A DNA stretch of 64,000 nucleotides from CAZBDU01 sp964490725 (GCA_964490725.1 CAZBDU010000001.1:149159-213158), one strand, 5' to 3'; shown: positions 33,428 through 41,791, counted from the stretch's first letter. Notes: generated by a model not told the origin, from the sequence alone. Numbers and translations are program-made.

Positions 33428-34383
33428 CGGCGGCCGGCAAGGCCCGCACCTTGCCCTCGTGGGCGCGGTGGAGCACCATCGGGTCGCCAACGTTGCTGGT
33501 GTTTCTGTGGCTGATACTCTGCCTTGCGGCTCCCGGGTTCGCCTCATTCAGCAACCAGGTGAACATCCTCCGTCACGCTTCGGTGCTCATGCTCGCCGCG
33601 AGCGCGCAGACACTGGCCGTGATCGCGGGGGGGTTGAACATCGCCATCGGATCCTCCGCGGCCCTGGCGGCGGTGGTGTCCGCAACGGTGGCCGTTCAGC
33701 TCGGAACACTTGCCGGGTATGCCGCCGGGATCGCTTCGGGCCTGGCAAGCGGCCTGTTGTTGGGGACGCTGGTTGCATGGTTCCGGGTAAACCCGATCGT
33801 GGGGACCATCGGGCTTCTGGCGGCGGCGCGCGGGCTGGCGTTCGAGATATCCCAGGGCCAGCCCGTCGTTGGCATGCCGCCGAGCTTCGCCTGGCTTGGG
33901 GCGGGCAGGATCGCCGGGCTGCCCGCAGTCGTGGCGGTGTCACTGGCCACGATTGTGTTGCTGCACGTCTTTCTCCACTTCACCGTGTGGGGTCGGCGGA
34001 TCTATGCCATCGGCGTGGACGAGGATGCGGCCCGGGTGGCCGGCATCGCGGTTCGGCCCTACAAGCTTGTGGCGCACACAATGAGCGTCACCCTTGCCGC
34101 CTTCGCCGGCGCAATGCTGGCAGCCCGGGTGAACGCCGGCGTGGCAACGGTGGGCACCAGCATGTCGCTCGAAACGATTGCCGCTGTGGTGCTGGGGGGC
34201 AATCAGCTGTTCTCCGGGGAAGGAAGCGTGCTGCGCACCACAGTGGGCGTGATCATCATCACCATGTTGAGCAACGGCATGGACCTGGCCCATGTCTCTC
34301 CTTATCTGCGCGAGATCCTGCTGGGTGCCATCGTGATGGGTGTCGTATTCGTTAGCGTACGCGCCGCGGCCAGATCGCGGTAG
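33424..34383 (+). CDS. ABC transporter permease, RbsC type (second of two)
   Basis: 319 residues, same superfamily as the preceding gene: LAVIAGGLNIAIGSSAALA is the G-G-x-DLS-x-G motif, LVAWFRVNPIVGTIGLLAAAR the FIVTL-type motif and VWGRRIYAIGVDEDAARVAG the cytoplasmic coupling motif. GTG start overlapping the previous stop (GTGA). Two different permeases beside one fused ATPase is the architecture of the AI-2 and some pentose systems. Last gene of the low-GC operon. Confidence 0.92.
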   Translation: MTAAGKARTLPSWARWSTIGSPTLLVFLWLILCLAAPGFASFSNQVNILRHASVLMLAASAQTLAVIAGGLNIAIGSSAALAAVVSATVAVQLGTLAGYAAGIASGLASGLLLGTLVAWFRVNPIVGTIGLLAAARGLAFEISQGQPVVGMPPSFAWLGAGRIAGLPAVVAVSLATIVLLHVFLHFTVWGRRIYAIGVDEDAARVAGIAVRPYKLVAHTMSVTLAAFAGAMLAARVNAGVATVGTSMSLETIAAVVLGGNQLFSGEGSVLRTTVGVIIITMLSNGMDLAHVSPYLREILLGAIVMGVVFVSVRAAARSR

Positions 34384-34511
34384 GAGAGCGCGATCGGCTC
34401 CCGCCCGCCGTGGCCGTGAAGCAGCCGGAATCGAGGGTCGCACCGCCGCAGACCGGCCCTGCCCCCCGTCTGCCGAGCTCGAAGAAGCCGGCTTTCGAAA
34501 CCTGGCCGCGC

Positions 34512-34541
34512 TTGCGCGCCCAACCGCCGCAATGTTAGAAT
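34512..34541 (+). promoter_or_regulatory. Promoter immediately before the LptF-like gene
   Basis: TTGCGC, 18 bases, TAGAAT, then eight bases to the GTG at 34550. If used, transcription would start at or next to the start codon. The rest of 34384-34549 shows no gene. Confidence 0.45.
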
Positions 34542-34549
34542 CTCCTGCC

Positions 34550-35512
34550 GTGAGGGACCTCGTCCGCCTGCCGGCGCTGCTGCTGCTTCTATTCGCCCCG
34601 ATCTTCCTCATCCTGAACGGACTGGGCGTCCTGGCTACCTGGGGCAGCCTGGCCGCCGAGGGACAGGCCGCTGTGCGCGCCCAGGTCGGCGCGTCGCTGC
34701 TGCCCCGTCTGGCCGCCACGCTGCCGGCCTCGGTCGTGCTGGCGCTGCTCCTGCTGTTGTTCGGCATCTACCACCGGCCGGGCAGCCGGCTGCTGTCGAT
34801 CGTCCTGCCCCTGGGGCTCTCCTTCCTGCTCCTGGCCGTGCTGTGGCCGCCGCTGGCGGCTCTCCAGCCTGGCTCCCAGGTCCCCGCCCCGGGTCCTGCC
34901 GCCTATCTGAGGCCCGGCCGGTTTCTGACGACGGAGACGGGAGTGGTGTATGCGGAGGAGCTGGCGGGCTCGCGGGCCTCCGGGGTGGTGGTTCAGCGCT
35001 CCGCGGGCCAGGAGGAGCGGTTTTCCTTCGCTCCCCGGGCCTCCTTGAGGGCGGTGCCGGAGGGCTTGAGCCTCCAGGTAGGCTCGGAGCCGGTGGTATT
35101 GAGGCAGCCGGTCTACGCCTTCCTGTTCCGCCCGGGGCGCTTCGTCGGCGACCTGCAGCACGAGGCCGCCGCCCTGAACGCCGAGCTGGGCAACCGCTAC
35201 CGTTCCTCCCGCGGGTCCTTCTACTCCCTGTGCTTCGCCGTGGTCTTCTTCGTGTTCAGCTGCGGGGTGCTCCTGCGCCTGACGCGCTGGCCGCTGTTCA
35301 ACCTGTTTCTGGGACTGCTGGCGGTGCGGGCCTTCTTCGCGCTGTTCCGCTTCCTGCGCGAGCAGGCGTCCCCCCTGGTGGCCCGAATGATCTCCGACCC
35401 CGGCCTGATCGCGTTCCTGCCCACCCTGATTCTGCTCCTCGCCGGTGGGGTTCTCTTCCTGCTGGACCTGCTGTTCGTGCCGTTCGACCGCTGGGAGGAG
35501 CTTCGTGGCTGA
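34550..35512 (+). CDS. Membrane protein with LptF/LptG-like topology
   Basis: 320 residues. Three N-terminal hydrophobic segments (LPALLLLLFAPIFLILNG; ATLPASVVLALLLLLFG; LSIVLPLGLSFLLLAVLW), a periplasmic region of about 130 residues and three C-terminal segments (YSLCFAVVFFVFSCGVLL; FNLFLGLLAVRAFFAL; LIAFLPTLILLLAGGVLFLL). The periplasmic part (RPGRFLTTETGVVYAEELAG, GVVVQRSAGQEERFSFA) recalls the beta-jellyroll of LptF/LptG, the LPS-extracting permeases. LptA, LptB and LptC are at 46.4-48.5 kb, and no other LptF/G is seen. Assignment is inferred from topology and strand pattern, not from firm sequence motifs. GTG chosen; ATG 34532 is in frame. Confidence 0.5.
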   Translation: MRDLVRLPALLLLLFAPIFLILNGLGVLATWGSLAAEGQAAVRAQVGASLLPRLAATLPASVVLALLLLLFGIYHRPGSRLLSIVLPLGLSFLLLAVLWPPLAALQPGSQVPAPGPAAYLRPGRFLTTETGVVYAEELAGSRASGVVVQRSAGQEERFSFAPRASLRAVPEGLSLQVGSEPVVLRQPVYAFLFRPGRFVGDLQHEAAALNAELGNRYRSSRGSFYSLCFAVVFFVFSCGVLLRLTRWPLFNLFLGLLAVRAFFALFRFLREQASPLVARMISDPGLIAFLPTLILLLAGGVLFLLDLLFVPFDRWEELRG

Positions 35513-37241
35513 TCGCGGCGTGCGCGGGGTCTTCCCGGTTCTGCTGGTGCTGTACCTGCTGGCCTTTGCGGCCTTCCTTGTGTACGCCATCCTGCGGCCG
35601 CCTGAGGAGCTGCTGCCGGTGTTCCTGTGGCGCGCTCTGTTCCTGAGGGCCGCCGTGCTGCTGGCGGACGCCCTGACGCCGCTCACGGTGGCCGGGGTTG
35701 CCCTGGCCTGCTCCCTCTGGTCTGCCCGCCGGGCCTCCCTGAGGCACCCGGGGCCCTTCCACCAGCTGGCCGGCTCCACCCTGAGCCTGCTCGTGGGCCT
35801 GGCGGTGGTATACACGGTGGTGGCGCTGGGGCTGTCCCCTCTGGGCAGGCAGCGGCTCGAGGACCTGCGGCAGCAGAGCCGCTCGGCCAGGATATACCTG
35901 GATCAGGCGCGCGAGCAGGCGGCAGCGCGGCAGTACGGCGCGGCGGTGGCCAGCTACGATCGCTACCTGGACATCGACCCCCGCAACCGGGTGGTTGCGG
36001 AGGAGCGAGACGCCGCGCACCTCCAGGAGCTGAAGCGGGGCGCGCAGCAGGCCTCCCCGGAACCCAGGGAGGGGGAGGCGAATGTCGCCGAAGCCAGTGA
36101 GCCGAGCGCCTACGAGTACCTCCAGAAGGCGGAGAACGCCCTCCAACAGGGAGACTACTTCACCGCCCACTACTACGCCAGCCTGGCCAGTGAGCAGAAC
36201 CCGGGAGAGCCCCGGGCCCGGCGGGTTGCCGCGGAGGCCTGGCAGCACATCTCCGACCCACGGCTTCGCAGCTCCGCGGAACGCAAGGATGCCGAGCTGT
36301 TCCAGCGCAAGGAGGAGGCCCTGGATCTGTTCCGAAAGGAGAGCTACATCGCCGCCTACTACAGCTTCCGCCAGCTCGCCGAGGAGGTGCCCGGCGATCC
36401 GGACGTGCGCGTCTATCTGGACAAGAGCAGGGAGAAGGTGGAAGAGAAGAGCTTCTTCCTGGACGAGCTTCCCCGCTTCGATGCGCTGCCCGGGGCGACG
36501 GGGCTGCTGTTCGTCAACCCCCTGCCGGAGGGGGACCCACAGGATGAGCGGGAGCTGGTGTCCATCGGCAGGATGGTGGTCCGGGAGGGGGAGGGCTTCT
36601 TCCGTGACATCGAGGTGATCCGCTTCCGGTCTGGCGAGCTCATCGGTCACTACGCTGCTCCCTACGGAAAGCTGTTCTCCGACGGCGGGCTGAGCGCCAT
36701 CATCATGAACGGCATCGATCGGTCCGAAAGGAACGAGGGGGTCGGTCCGACCTACTTCCGTGCGCCCGCCCGAGGGGCGGAGCCGGCCGGGGTGCTGCGG
36801 CTGGGGGTGGACACCGAGGAGCTGGCCTCCCTGCGCGCGGCGAGCTCCCCGCTGGCGACCGCCGGCTTCGCCGCGCTGTGGCGGCTGCGGCGGGAGAGCC
36901 GTGAGGTGGGCTATCTGGAGGCGCCCCTGACCCTGGAGCTGCTGCTGCGGCTCCTGGAGCCGTTCACCTTCCTCATTCTCTCCCTGCTGGCGGTGGCCCT
37001 GGGTTGGGCCTACCGGGCCCGCTTCGGCGGCGGGCCTCCGGCGGCCGCCTACCTCCTGTTCCCGCTCCTTCCGGTGGTGGCGGCCATGCTGGTGTCCCTG
37101 TACCGCCACGGCCAGCGTGTGGTCCTCGCCTTCCTGACGGTGAGCGCCGGCTTTCCCGCCGCTCTGGCGGCCATGCTGGCCATCCAGGCTGTCCTGCTGC
37201 TGGGGAGCCTCTTCCTCCTGGCGGGCCAGCGCACCGAGTGA
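35505..37241 (+). CDS. LptG-like membrane protein with periplasmic TPR-like insert
   Basis: 578 residues from a GTG with GGGAGGAG upstream, overlapping the previous gene by eight bases. Three N-terminal and three C-terminal hydrophobic segments enclose about 330 periplasmic residues. The first part holds TPR-like helical repeats (ARIYLDQAREQAAARQYGAA, YEYLQKAENALQQGDYFTAH, ALDLFRKESYIAAYYSFRQL); the second is beta-rich (ELVSIGRMVVREGEGFFRDI, RFRSGELIGHYAAPYGKLFS) like an LptG jellyroll. Paired with the preceding protein of identical topology, it looks like the other half of a heterodimer, with an added protein-binding module. LptG identity is inference. Confidence 0.5.
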   Translation: MADRGVRGVFPVLLVLYLLAFAAFLVYAILRPPEELLPVFLWRALFLRAAVLLADALTPLTVAGVALACSLWSARRASLRHPGPFHQLAGSTLSLLVGLAVVYTVVALGLSPLGRQRLEDLRQQSRSARIYLDQAREQAAARQYGAAVASYDRYLDIDPRNRVVAEERDAAHLQELKRGAQQASPEPREGEANVAEASEPSAYEYLQKAENALQQGDYFTAHYYASLASEQNPGEPRARRVAAEAWQHISDPRLRSSAERKDAELFQRKEEALDLFRKESYIAAYYSFRQLAEEVPGDPDVRVYLDKSREKVEEKSFFLDELPRFDALPGATGLLFVNPLPEGDPQDERELVSIGRMVVREGEGFFRDIEVIRFRSGELIGHYAAPYGKLFSDGGLSAIIMNGIDRSERNEGVGPTYFRAPARGAEPAGVLRLGVDTEELASLRAASSPLATAGFAALWRLRRESREVGYLEAPLTLELLLRLLEPFTFLILSLLAVALGWAYRARFGGGPPAAAYLLFPLLPVVAAMLVSLYRHGQRVVLAFLTVSAGFPAALAAMLAIQAVLLLGSLFLLAGQRTE

Positions 37242-37269
37242 AGGCGGCCGCAGCGGTCCCAGCGGAGCG

Positions 37270-37299
37270 TTGACTCTCGGGAGGGGTGGATCTTATCTT
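37270..37299 (+). promoter_or_regulatory. Promoter of the TerB-DnaJ gene
   Basis: TTGACT, 18 bases, TATCTT, followed by AGGAGG and the GTG at 37328. Confidence 0.5.
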
Positions 37300-37327
37300 C
37301 TTGTGTGTTTACCAGGAGGAGAGAGTA

Positions 37328-38086
37328 GTGGCCTTCAAGGGTAAGCTGATCGGCGCCCTCCTGGGTTCCATCGCGGGACCCATGGGAACGATCCTGGGGG
37401 GAGTGATCGGCCATCTTTTCGACCGTGCGACCGAGGAGCGCCGCGCCACCGAAGGCTTTCGGATTCCTTATCAAACGGATGCGGTGTCGGCCGCCCAGCT
37501 CAACTTTCTCACCGCCCTGATCGGGCTGTCCATCGCGGTGGCCAATGCGGACCGCCACGTGCGCACCTCGCAGGTGCGCGCGCTGCGGAGCTTCTTCCGC
37601 CAGAACTTCCCCTACTCCGAGGCGGACCAGCGGGTGATCCAGCGCATCATCGACGAGACCTTCCGGCGCCGGGACCAGCTGGACGTGCCCGGACTGTGCG
37701 GCTACTATCGGGCTACCTCGACGTCGGCGGGGCGGCTGCTGCTGCTGCGCCTTCTGTTCAAGGTGGCCGACGCCGATGGCCTGGGCATCAGCGCGGAGGA
37801 GGAGCGGCTCATCCGCACGATCGCCGAGCGGCTGGGGATCGACGCCTACGGCTTCCGCAGCATCCAGGCGGAGTTCATCCACGAGGAGAGCCGGGCCTAC
37901 CAGATCCTGGGGCTGTCCCCCGGGGCTTCCGAGGGGGAGGTGCGCAGCGCCTACCGCAAGCTGGCCGCCCAGTATCACCCGGACACGGTGGCCAACCTGG
38001 GCGAGGAGTTCGTCAAGGTAGCCGAGGAGAAGTTCAAGCTCATCAACCAGGCCTACGAGGACATCCGCCGCGAGCGCGGGTTCTAG
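37328..38086 (+). CDS. TerB-like/DnaJ domain protein (DjlA-like)
   Basis: 252 residues. An N-terminal glycine-rich hydrophobic segment (GALLGSIAGPMGTILGGVIG) could insert in the membrane as in DjlA. A TerB-like helical domain occupies about 45-175 (FLTALIGLSIAVANADRHVR ... LLLLRLLFKVADADGLGISA with the paired Asp motifs). The C-terminal 60 residues are a J domain (AYQILGLSPGASEGEVRSAYRK) with the essential HPD at QYHPDTV. DjlA-type proteins recruit DnaK to the inner membrane. Converges with murA (four-base overlap). Confidence 0.87.
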   Translation: MAFKGKLIGALLGSIAGPMGTILGGVIGHLFDRATEERRATEGFRIPYQTDAVSAAQLNFLTALIGLSIAVANADRHVRTSQVRALRSFFRQNFPYSEADQRVIQRIIDETFRRRDQLDVPGLCGYYRATSTSAGRLLLLRLLFKVADADGLGISAEEERLIRTIAERLGIDAYGFRSIQAEFIHEESRAYQILGLSPGASEGEVRSAYRKLAAQYHPDTVANLGEEFVKVAEEKFKLINQAYEDIRRERGF

Positions 38087-39375
38087 CCTTCCCGCTCGTC
38101 CTCGGTTCGCTCGATCCGCGCTCCCAGGGCCCGCAACCGAGCCGTGAGGTTTTCGTAGCCCCGCTCGATCTGGTACACGTTGTGTATCGTGCTCTGCCCC
38201 TCGGCGCAGAGCGCGGCGATCACCATGGCCATGCCGGCGCGCACGTCCGGGGAGACCAGCTCCCCACCCCGCAGGCGCGCCGGACCGCTGACCACGGCCC
38301 GGTGAGGGTCGCAGAGAATGATCCTGGCCCCCATGCCGATCAGCTTGTCCACGAAGAACATCCGGGACTCGAACATCTTCTCGTAGATCAGGACGGTTCC
38401 CTCCACCTGGGTGGCGGTCACCAAAGCGATGCTGATCAGGTCCGGCGGGAAGCCCGGCCAGGGGGCGTCGTCGATCTTGGGGATCATCCCCCCCAGGTCC
38501 GGCACTACTTTGAGCTCCTGCCCTGAGGGCACCCGCACGGTGGTGCCGTCGGTCTCCCAGCGGATGCCCAACCTCCCGAAGGCGATGCGGGTCATCTTCA
38601 GGAACTGCGGGGCGGCCTCTTCGATCTCCAGCTCGCTGTGGGTCACCGCCGCCAGGCCGATCAGCGAGCCCACCTCCATGAAGTCCGTGCAGATCGTATG
38701 CTCGGTGCCGGAGAGCCGCCGCACTCCTTCGATCGTCAGGATGTTCGATCCGATTCCCCGGATGCGGGCGCCCATGGAGTTCAGCAGGTGGCAAAGATCC
38801 TGAACGTGCGGCTCCGAGGCGGCGTTCTCGATGGTCGTGGTTCCTTCGGCCAGTACCGCCGCGGTGAGGGCGTTTTCGGTAGCCGTCACCGACGCCTCGT
38901 CGAGGAACAGCTCCGTTCCCACCAGCCTGTTGGCGCGGAGGTGGAACATGCCGTCCACCGTGACCGTGGCGCCCAGCTCCCGCAGGGCCAGGAAGTGCGT
39001 GTCCAGCCGCCGCCGGCCGATGATATCTCCCCCCGGGGGGGGCAGCTCCACCCGGCCGCAGCGCGCCAGCAGCGGTCCGGCGAAGAGAATGGAAGCCCGG
39101 ATCTGCTGCGCCAGCTGTGGGGGCACGGCGCAGCCGGTGATGTTGTGGGTCTGCACCCGGTATTCGTGCGGGGCCACCCGTTCCACGCTGGAGCCCAGGA
39201 TCTTCAGGATCTCCATGATCACCTGGACGTCCTCGATCTCTGGTATGTTCCTGAGCACCACCGGTTCGTCGGTGAGCAGCGTGGCGATCAGACAGGGCAG
39301 GGCGGCGTTCTTGTTGCCGCAGGGTCGGATCCGTCCCTTCAGCGGGAAGTTGCCCTCGATGCGATAGCTGTACAT
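38083..39375 (-). CDS. murA: UDP-N-acetylglucosamine 1-carboxyvinyltransferase, Asp-type active site
   Basis: 430 residues. Adds enolpyruvate to UDP-GlcNAc, the first committed step of peptidoglycan synthesis. Family landmarks: GNKNAALPCLIATLLTDEPV with the catalytic-site Lys-Asn, RASILFAGPLLARCG, and VTATENALTAAVLAEG. The catalytic loop reads PGGDIIGRRRLDTH: Asp117 replaces the Cys that accepts phosphoenolpyruvate in E. coli (PGGCTIG). Asp-type MurA enzymes (Mycobacterium tuberculosis, Borrelia, Chlamydia) are active and intrinsically fosfomycin resistant. The predicted promoter ends only eight bases from the ATG. Confidence 0.94.
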   Translation of the reverse strand: MYSYRIEGNFPLKGRIRPCGNKNAALPCLIATLLTDEPVVLRNIPEIEDVQVIMEILKILGSSVERVAPHEYRVQTHNITGCAVPPQLAQQIRASILFAGPLLARCGRVELPPPGGDIIGRRRLDTHFLALRELGATVTVDGMFHLRANRLVGTELFLDEASVTATENALTAAVLAEGTTTIENAASEPHVQDLCHLLNSMGARIRGIGSNILTIEGVRRLSGTEHTICTDFMEVGSLIGLAAVTHSELEIEEAAPQFLKMTRIAFGRLGIRWETDGTTVRVPSGQELKVVPDLGGMIPKIDDAPWPGFPPDLISIALVTATQVEGTVLIYEKMFESRMFFVDKLIGMGARIILCDPHRAVVSGPARLRGGELVSPDVRAGMAMVIAALCAEGQSTIHNVYQIERGYENLTARLRALGARIERTEDEREG

Positions 39376-39383
39376 CGACTGAA

Positions 39384-39413
39384 ACTGTACGGTCTGCCCC
39401 CGCCCCTTGTCAA
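39384..39413 (-). promoter_or_regulatory. Promoter of murA
   Basis: Minus strand TTGACA, 18 bases, TACAGT, then eight bases to the murA ATG, suggesting a leaderless message. Confidence 0.6.
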
Positions 39414-39480
39414 CGAAGGACAGGGAGGTCCGAGCGCCGCAGCGTCCAGGGAGGGACGGGGCTGCGGCGGTGGGAAACGG

Positions 39481-40674
39481 TCAGTCCGGAGGCAGGAGGA
39501 AGAACTGGCGGGTCCCGAAGGGATTGGCCGCCATGTACACCCGGGTGCGCCCCAGGTACGAAAACCCCGCGGAGTCGACAATGCGAAAGGTGAGCCGGAA
39601 GAAGCTTCCCCGCCGGTCGTGGGCCGTAAAGGGGTTCTCCAGAATCTCGGGGAAGACCACGTTCCGAACCGGGTGGCTCAGCGCCTCACCGTCCTGCAGG
39701 CCGAACAACAATACCGCGATCTGGCTGTCACCGAGCTCCCCCCGCCACCGCTTCAGGTCATGCGGCCTGCCCACCTGGTCCAGAAGCCCTGCCAGATCGC
39801 CGCTCAGCAGACGCTCTTCCCAGCCGCCCAGGAAGGCCTTCAGCGCCCGCACCACGGTCACCGTCCTGACCTCCCGGAAAGCCGCTCCGTTCCAGCGCAA
39901 CCAGGTCAGAAAGGTCTCGTAGCCCGTTCCCGCCTCCATGGCGGTCTCCCGCTTCAGGAGGTCCAGCGTCCCGTCGCCGTCGACGTCGGTGAGGGTCACC
40001 CGGCTGGACAGGGTCTCCCGCAGGGCCGTCCTCCACACCGGAGGGCCCTCCCTGGAGAAGATCAGCAGCTCCCGCTCCCGGCCCTCCGGGCTCAGGAACG
40101 CCGCGGTGACCACCACCGGCAGCGGCCGCGAGCGATGCAGCGGGACCGCGTGCAGCGCGTCGTACACGTAGTGATGACCCAGATCGTAGTCCCCTGCCGG
40201 CTCGAAAGTGCCCTGCCGGTCCTGGAAGAGGACCAGATGGAACCCCACCGGCCGGCGATCCGGGGCGTACAGCCGCGCCGGATCGGCCAGGGCGCCCACA
40301 TCTGGCTGATCGATGTCCCCGGCGTCCACCGCCAGGCACAGCCCGTCGGGGTGGCCGGTCTGCGCCAGGTCGACCAGCAGCAGCGCCAGCTCTCCGCCCA
40401 GCACCAGGGGGCGCAGGCCAGCCGGCAGCTGGCGGCTCATCTGTCGTGCGACTTCACGCCTGCTGGGGGTGGGAGGCGCCGGCTCCACCGGCCGGCCGGA
40501 AACCGCTCCCGGCTGGCCTGCGGGGGCCGGCAGGGTGGCCTCCGGTTCCTCCCCGGAGCCCGCGCGGCTCCCGGTGAGCCGTTCGGCTCCGGCCAGCGTC
40601 CTTGCCTCCCCCGAGCAGCTCAGCAGCATCACCCACAGCAGCGCCGCGGCGACCGCCGTCAACCCCCGGCGCAC
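39481..40674 (-). CDS. Lipoprotein of unknown function
   Basis: About 397 residues from a GTG at 40674 (VRRGLTAVAAALLWVMLLSC), giving a lipobox LLSC; the TTG at 40719 is also open but lies inside the terminator T-run of the tRNA gene, so I reject it. The N-terminal 60 mature residues are low-complexity. The body is beta-rich with one clear calcium-type loop, TDVDGDGTLDLL, in the middle, as in FG-GAP or EF-like repeats, and a helical section LKAFLGGWEERLLSGDLAGL. The C-terminus (RLTFRIVDSAGFSYLGRTRV) is strand-rich. No family recognised. It faces the same way as murA but a 105-base gap with the murA promoter separates them. Confidence 0.55.
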   Translation of the reverse strand: MRRGLTAVAAALLWVMLLSCSGEARTLAGAERLTGSRAGSGEEPEATLPAPAGQPGAVSGRPVEPAPPTPSRREVARQMSRQLPAGLRPLVLGGELALLLVDLAQTGHPDGLCLAVDAGDIDQPDVGALADPARLYAPDRRPVGFHLVLFQDRQGTFEPAGDYDLGHHYVYDALHAVPLHRSRPLPVVVTAAFLSPEGRERELLIFSREGPPVWRTALRETLSSRVTLTDVDGDGTLDLLKRETAMEAGTGYETFLTWLRWNGAAFREVRTVTVVRALKAFLGGWEERLLSGDLAGLLDQVGRPHDLKRWRGELGDSQIAVLLFGLQDGEALSHPVRNVVFPEILENPFTAHDRRGSFFRLTFRIVDSAGFSYLGRTRVYMAANPFGTRQFFLLPPD

Positions 40675-40717
40675 TGCCCGGCCAGCCCCGGTCCGGCGGC
40701 CCCGGCCGAGGGGGGAC

Positions 40718-40761
40718 AAAAAAAGCCCCCCGGGGAAAGGAGGTGAAAACCCGGGAGGGCT
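40718..40761 (-). terminator. Rho-independent terminator of the tRNA-Leu transcript
   Basis: Minus strand: AGCCCTCCCGGG pairs with CCCCGGGGGGCT (one mismatch, one G-U) across an 18-base loop containing CACCTCC, followed by seven Ts. It lies 60 bases beyond the tRNA 3' end. Confidence 0.75.
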
Positions 40762-40823
40762 TGAAAAGCCTTGAGTTGTCTCGCTGCCGCAGTTGCTCGC
40801 GTACGGCGTAGCTACGGTACTCC

Positions 40824-40907
40824 TGCCCGGGAAAGGATTTGAACCTTCACGGCCTTACGGCCACTAGACCCTGAACCTAGCGTGTCTACCAATTTCACCA
40901 CCCGGGC
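40824..40907 (-). tRNA. tRNA-Leu, anticodon CAG
   Basis: 84-nt class II tRNA on the minus strand. Acceptor GCCCGGG pairs with CCCGGGC plus discriminator A; D-arm contains AAATTGGTAGACAC; the anticodon arm CTAGG-TTCAGGG-TCTAG gives CAG at the centre of the loop; a variable arm GTGGCCGTAAGGCCGT stem follows, then the T-arm with GGTTCAAATCC. CCA is not encoded. It reads CTG, the dominant leucine codon of these genes. Confidence 0.96.
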
Positions 40908-40917
40908 TTTGACCGAA

Positions 40918-40946
40918 AAATAACAGCAAAGCCGGCGAGGTGTCAA
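40918..40946 (-). promoter_or_regulatory. Promoter of tRNA-Leu
   Basis: Minus strand TTGACA, 17 bases, TTATTT, ending ten bases before the mature tRNA 5' end. Confidence 0.55.
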
Positions 40947-40984
40947 TACGGCGGCTTTTCTTTTTCCGGCGATTCTGGCATCGT

Positions 40985-41791
40985 ATGCGGGTCGTGAGGA
41001 TTCTCTACATCGGGGAGATCGTCGGCTCTTCCGGGGTGTTCTGCGTCAAGAGCACCCTTGCCTCGCTGAAGGGCGAGCGCGGAATCGACTTCGTCGTGGC
41101 CTGTGGAGACGGGGCCACCGGCGGATTCGGCATCGGCAAGAACCACTCGATCTACCTGCACAAGCTGGGAGTGGACATCATCACCTCCGGCGAGTGCATC
41201 TACTACAAGCTGGACATGGTCCCGCACCTGGCCAAGGCGCCCTACGTCCTGCGGCCGGCCAACTACCCGCCGGGAAACCCCGGCCGCGGCTGGGCGGTGA
41301 TGCAGGTGGGTGAGGAGAAGGTGGCGGTGGTGAACCTGCTGGGACAGGCCGGATTCGACCGGGTGCATCTGTACAACCCCTTTCTGCTGATCCCGGAGCT
41401 GCTCAAGCGCATCGCCGCCGAGACACCGGTCATTCTGGTGGACTTCCACGCCGTGACCACGGCGGAGAAGTACTCCATGTTCTATCATCTGGACGGGCAG
41501 GTCTCTGCCGTGATCGGCAGCCACACCAAGATCCTGTCCGCCGATGTCGGCCTGCTGCCGGGCGGGACGGCTGTGGTTTCCGGCTCGGGACGCACGGGCT
41601 CGGTGCAGTCCGTGGGGGGGCTGGAGCCGGAGATCGAGATCCGCAAGTTCCTGACGCAGATCCCGGAACGCTCGCGCATTTGCTGGCGGGAGCTGGAGCT
41701 GCAGGGGGTCCTGATCGAGGTCGACGGAAAGGGCAGGGCCGCGGCGATCGAAACGCTGCGTGTGCACTGCGAGGAGGCACAGGATGATTGA
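40985..41791 (+). CDS. YmdB/TIGR00282-like metallophosphoesterase with altered metal ligands
   Basis: 268 residues following the YmdB fold from end to end: ILYIGEIVGSSG, VVACGDGATGGFGIGKN, KLGVDIITSGECIYYKLD, LRPANYPPGNPGRGW, VILVDFHAVTTAEKYSMF and VIGSHTKILSADV. YmdB-type enzymes are binuclear-metal cyclic-nucleotide phosphodiesterases. Compared with the canonical ligands as I remember them (GDIVG, NGENAAGG, GNH, DFHAE, GTHTHV), here Asp is E11, Glu-Asn is D42-G43, Asn-His is E70-C71 and the last His is K182, with H155 and H180 retained. Metal binding is therefore probably lost or changed. The RseC-like gene overlaps its end. Confidence 0.8.
   Translation: MRVVRILYIGEIVGSSGVFCVKSTLASLKGERGIDFVVACGDGATGGFGIGKNHSIYLHKLGVDIITSGECIYYKLDMVPHLAKAPYVLRPANYPPGNPGRGWAVMQVGEEKVAVVNLLGQAGFDRVHLYNPFLLIPELLKRIAAETPVILVDFHAVTTAEKYSMFYHLDGQVSAVIGSHTKILSADVGLLPGGTAVVSGSGRTGSVQSVGGLEPEIEIRKFLTQIPERSRICWRELELQGVLIEVDGKGRAAAIETLRVHCEEAQDD

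Noticed and set aside
40674..40719. TTG start at 40719 for the lipoprotein gene
   Set aside because: That codon falls inside the T-run of the tRNA terminator; the GTG at 40674 gives a normal signal sequence.
40801..40820. 20-base palindrome GTAC...GTAC beside the tRNA as an attachment site
   Set aside because: Only the central GTAGCTAC is a perfect palindrome; no second copy or integrase gene is nearby.
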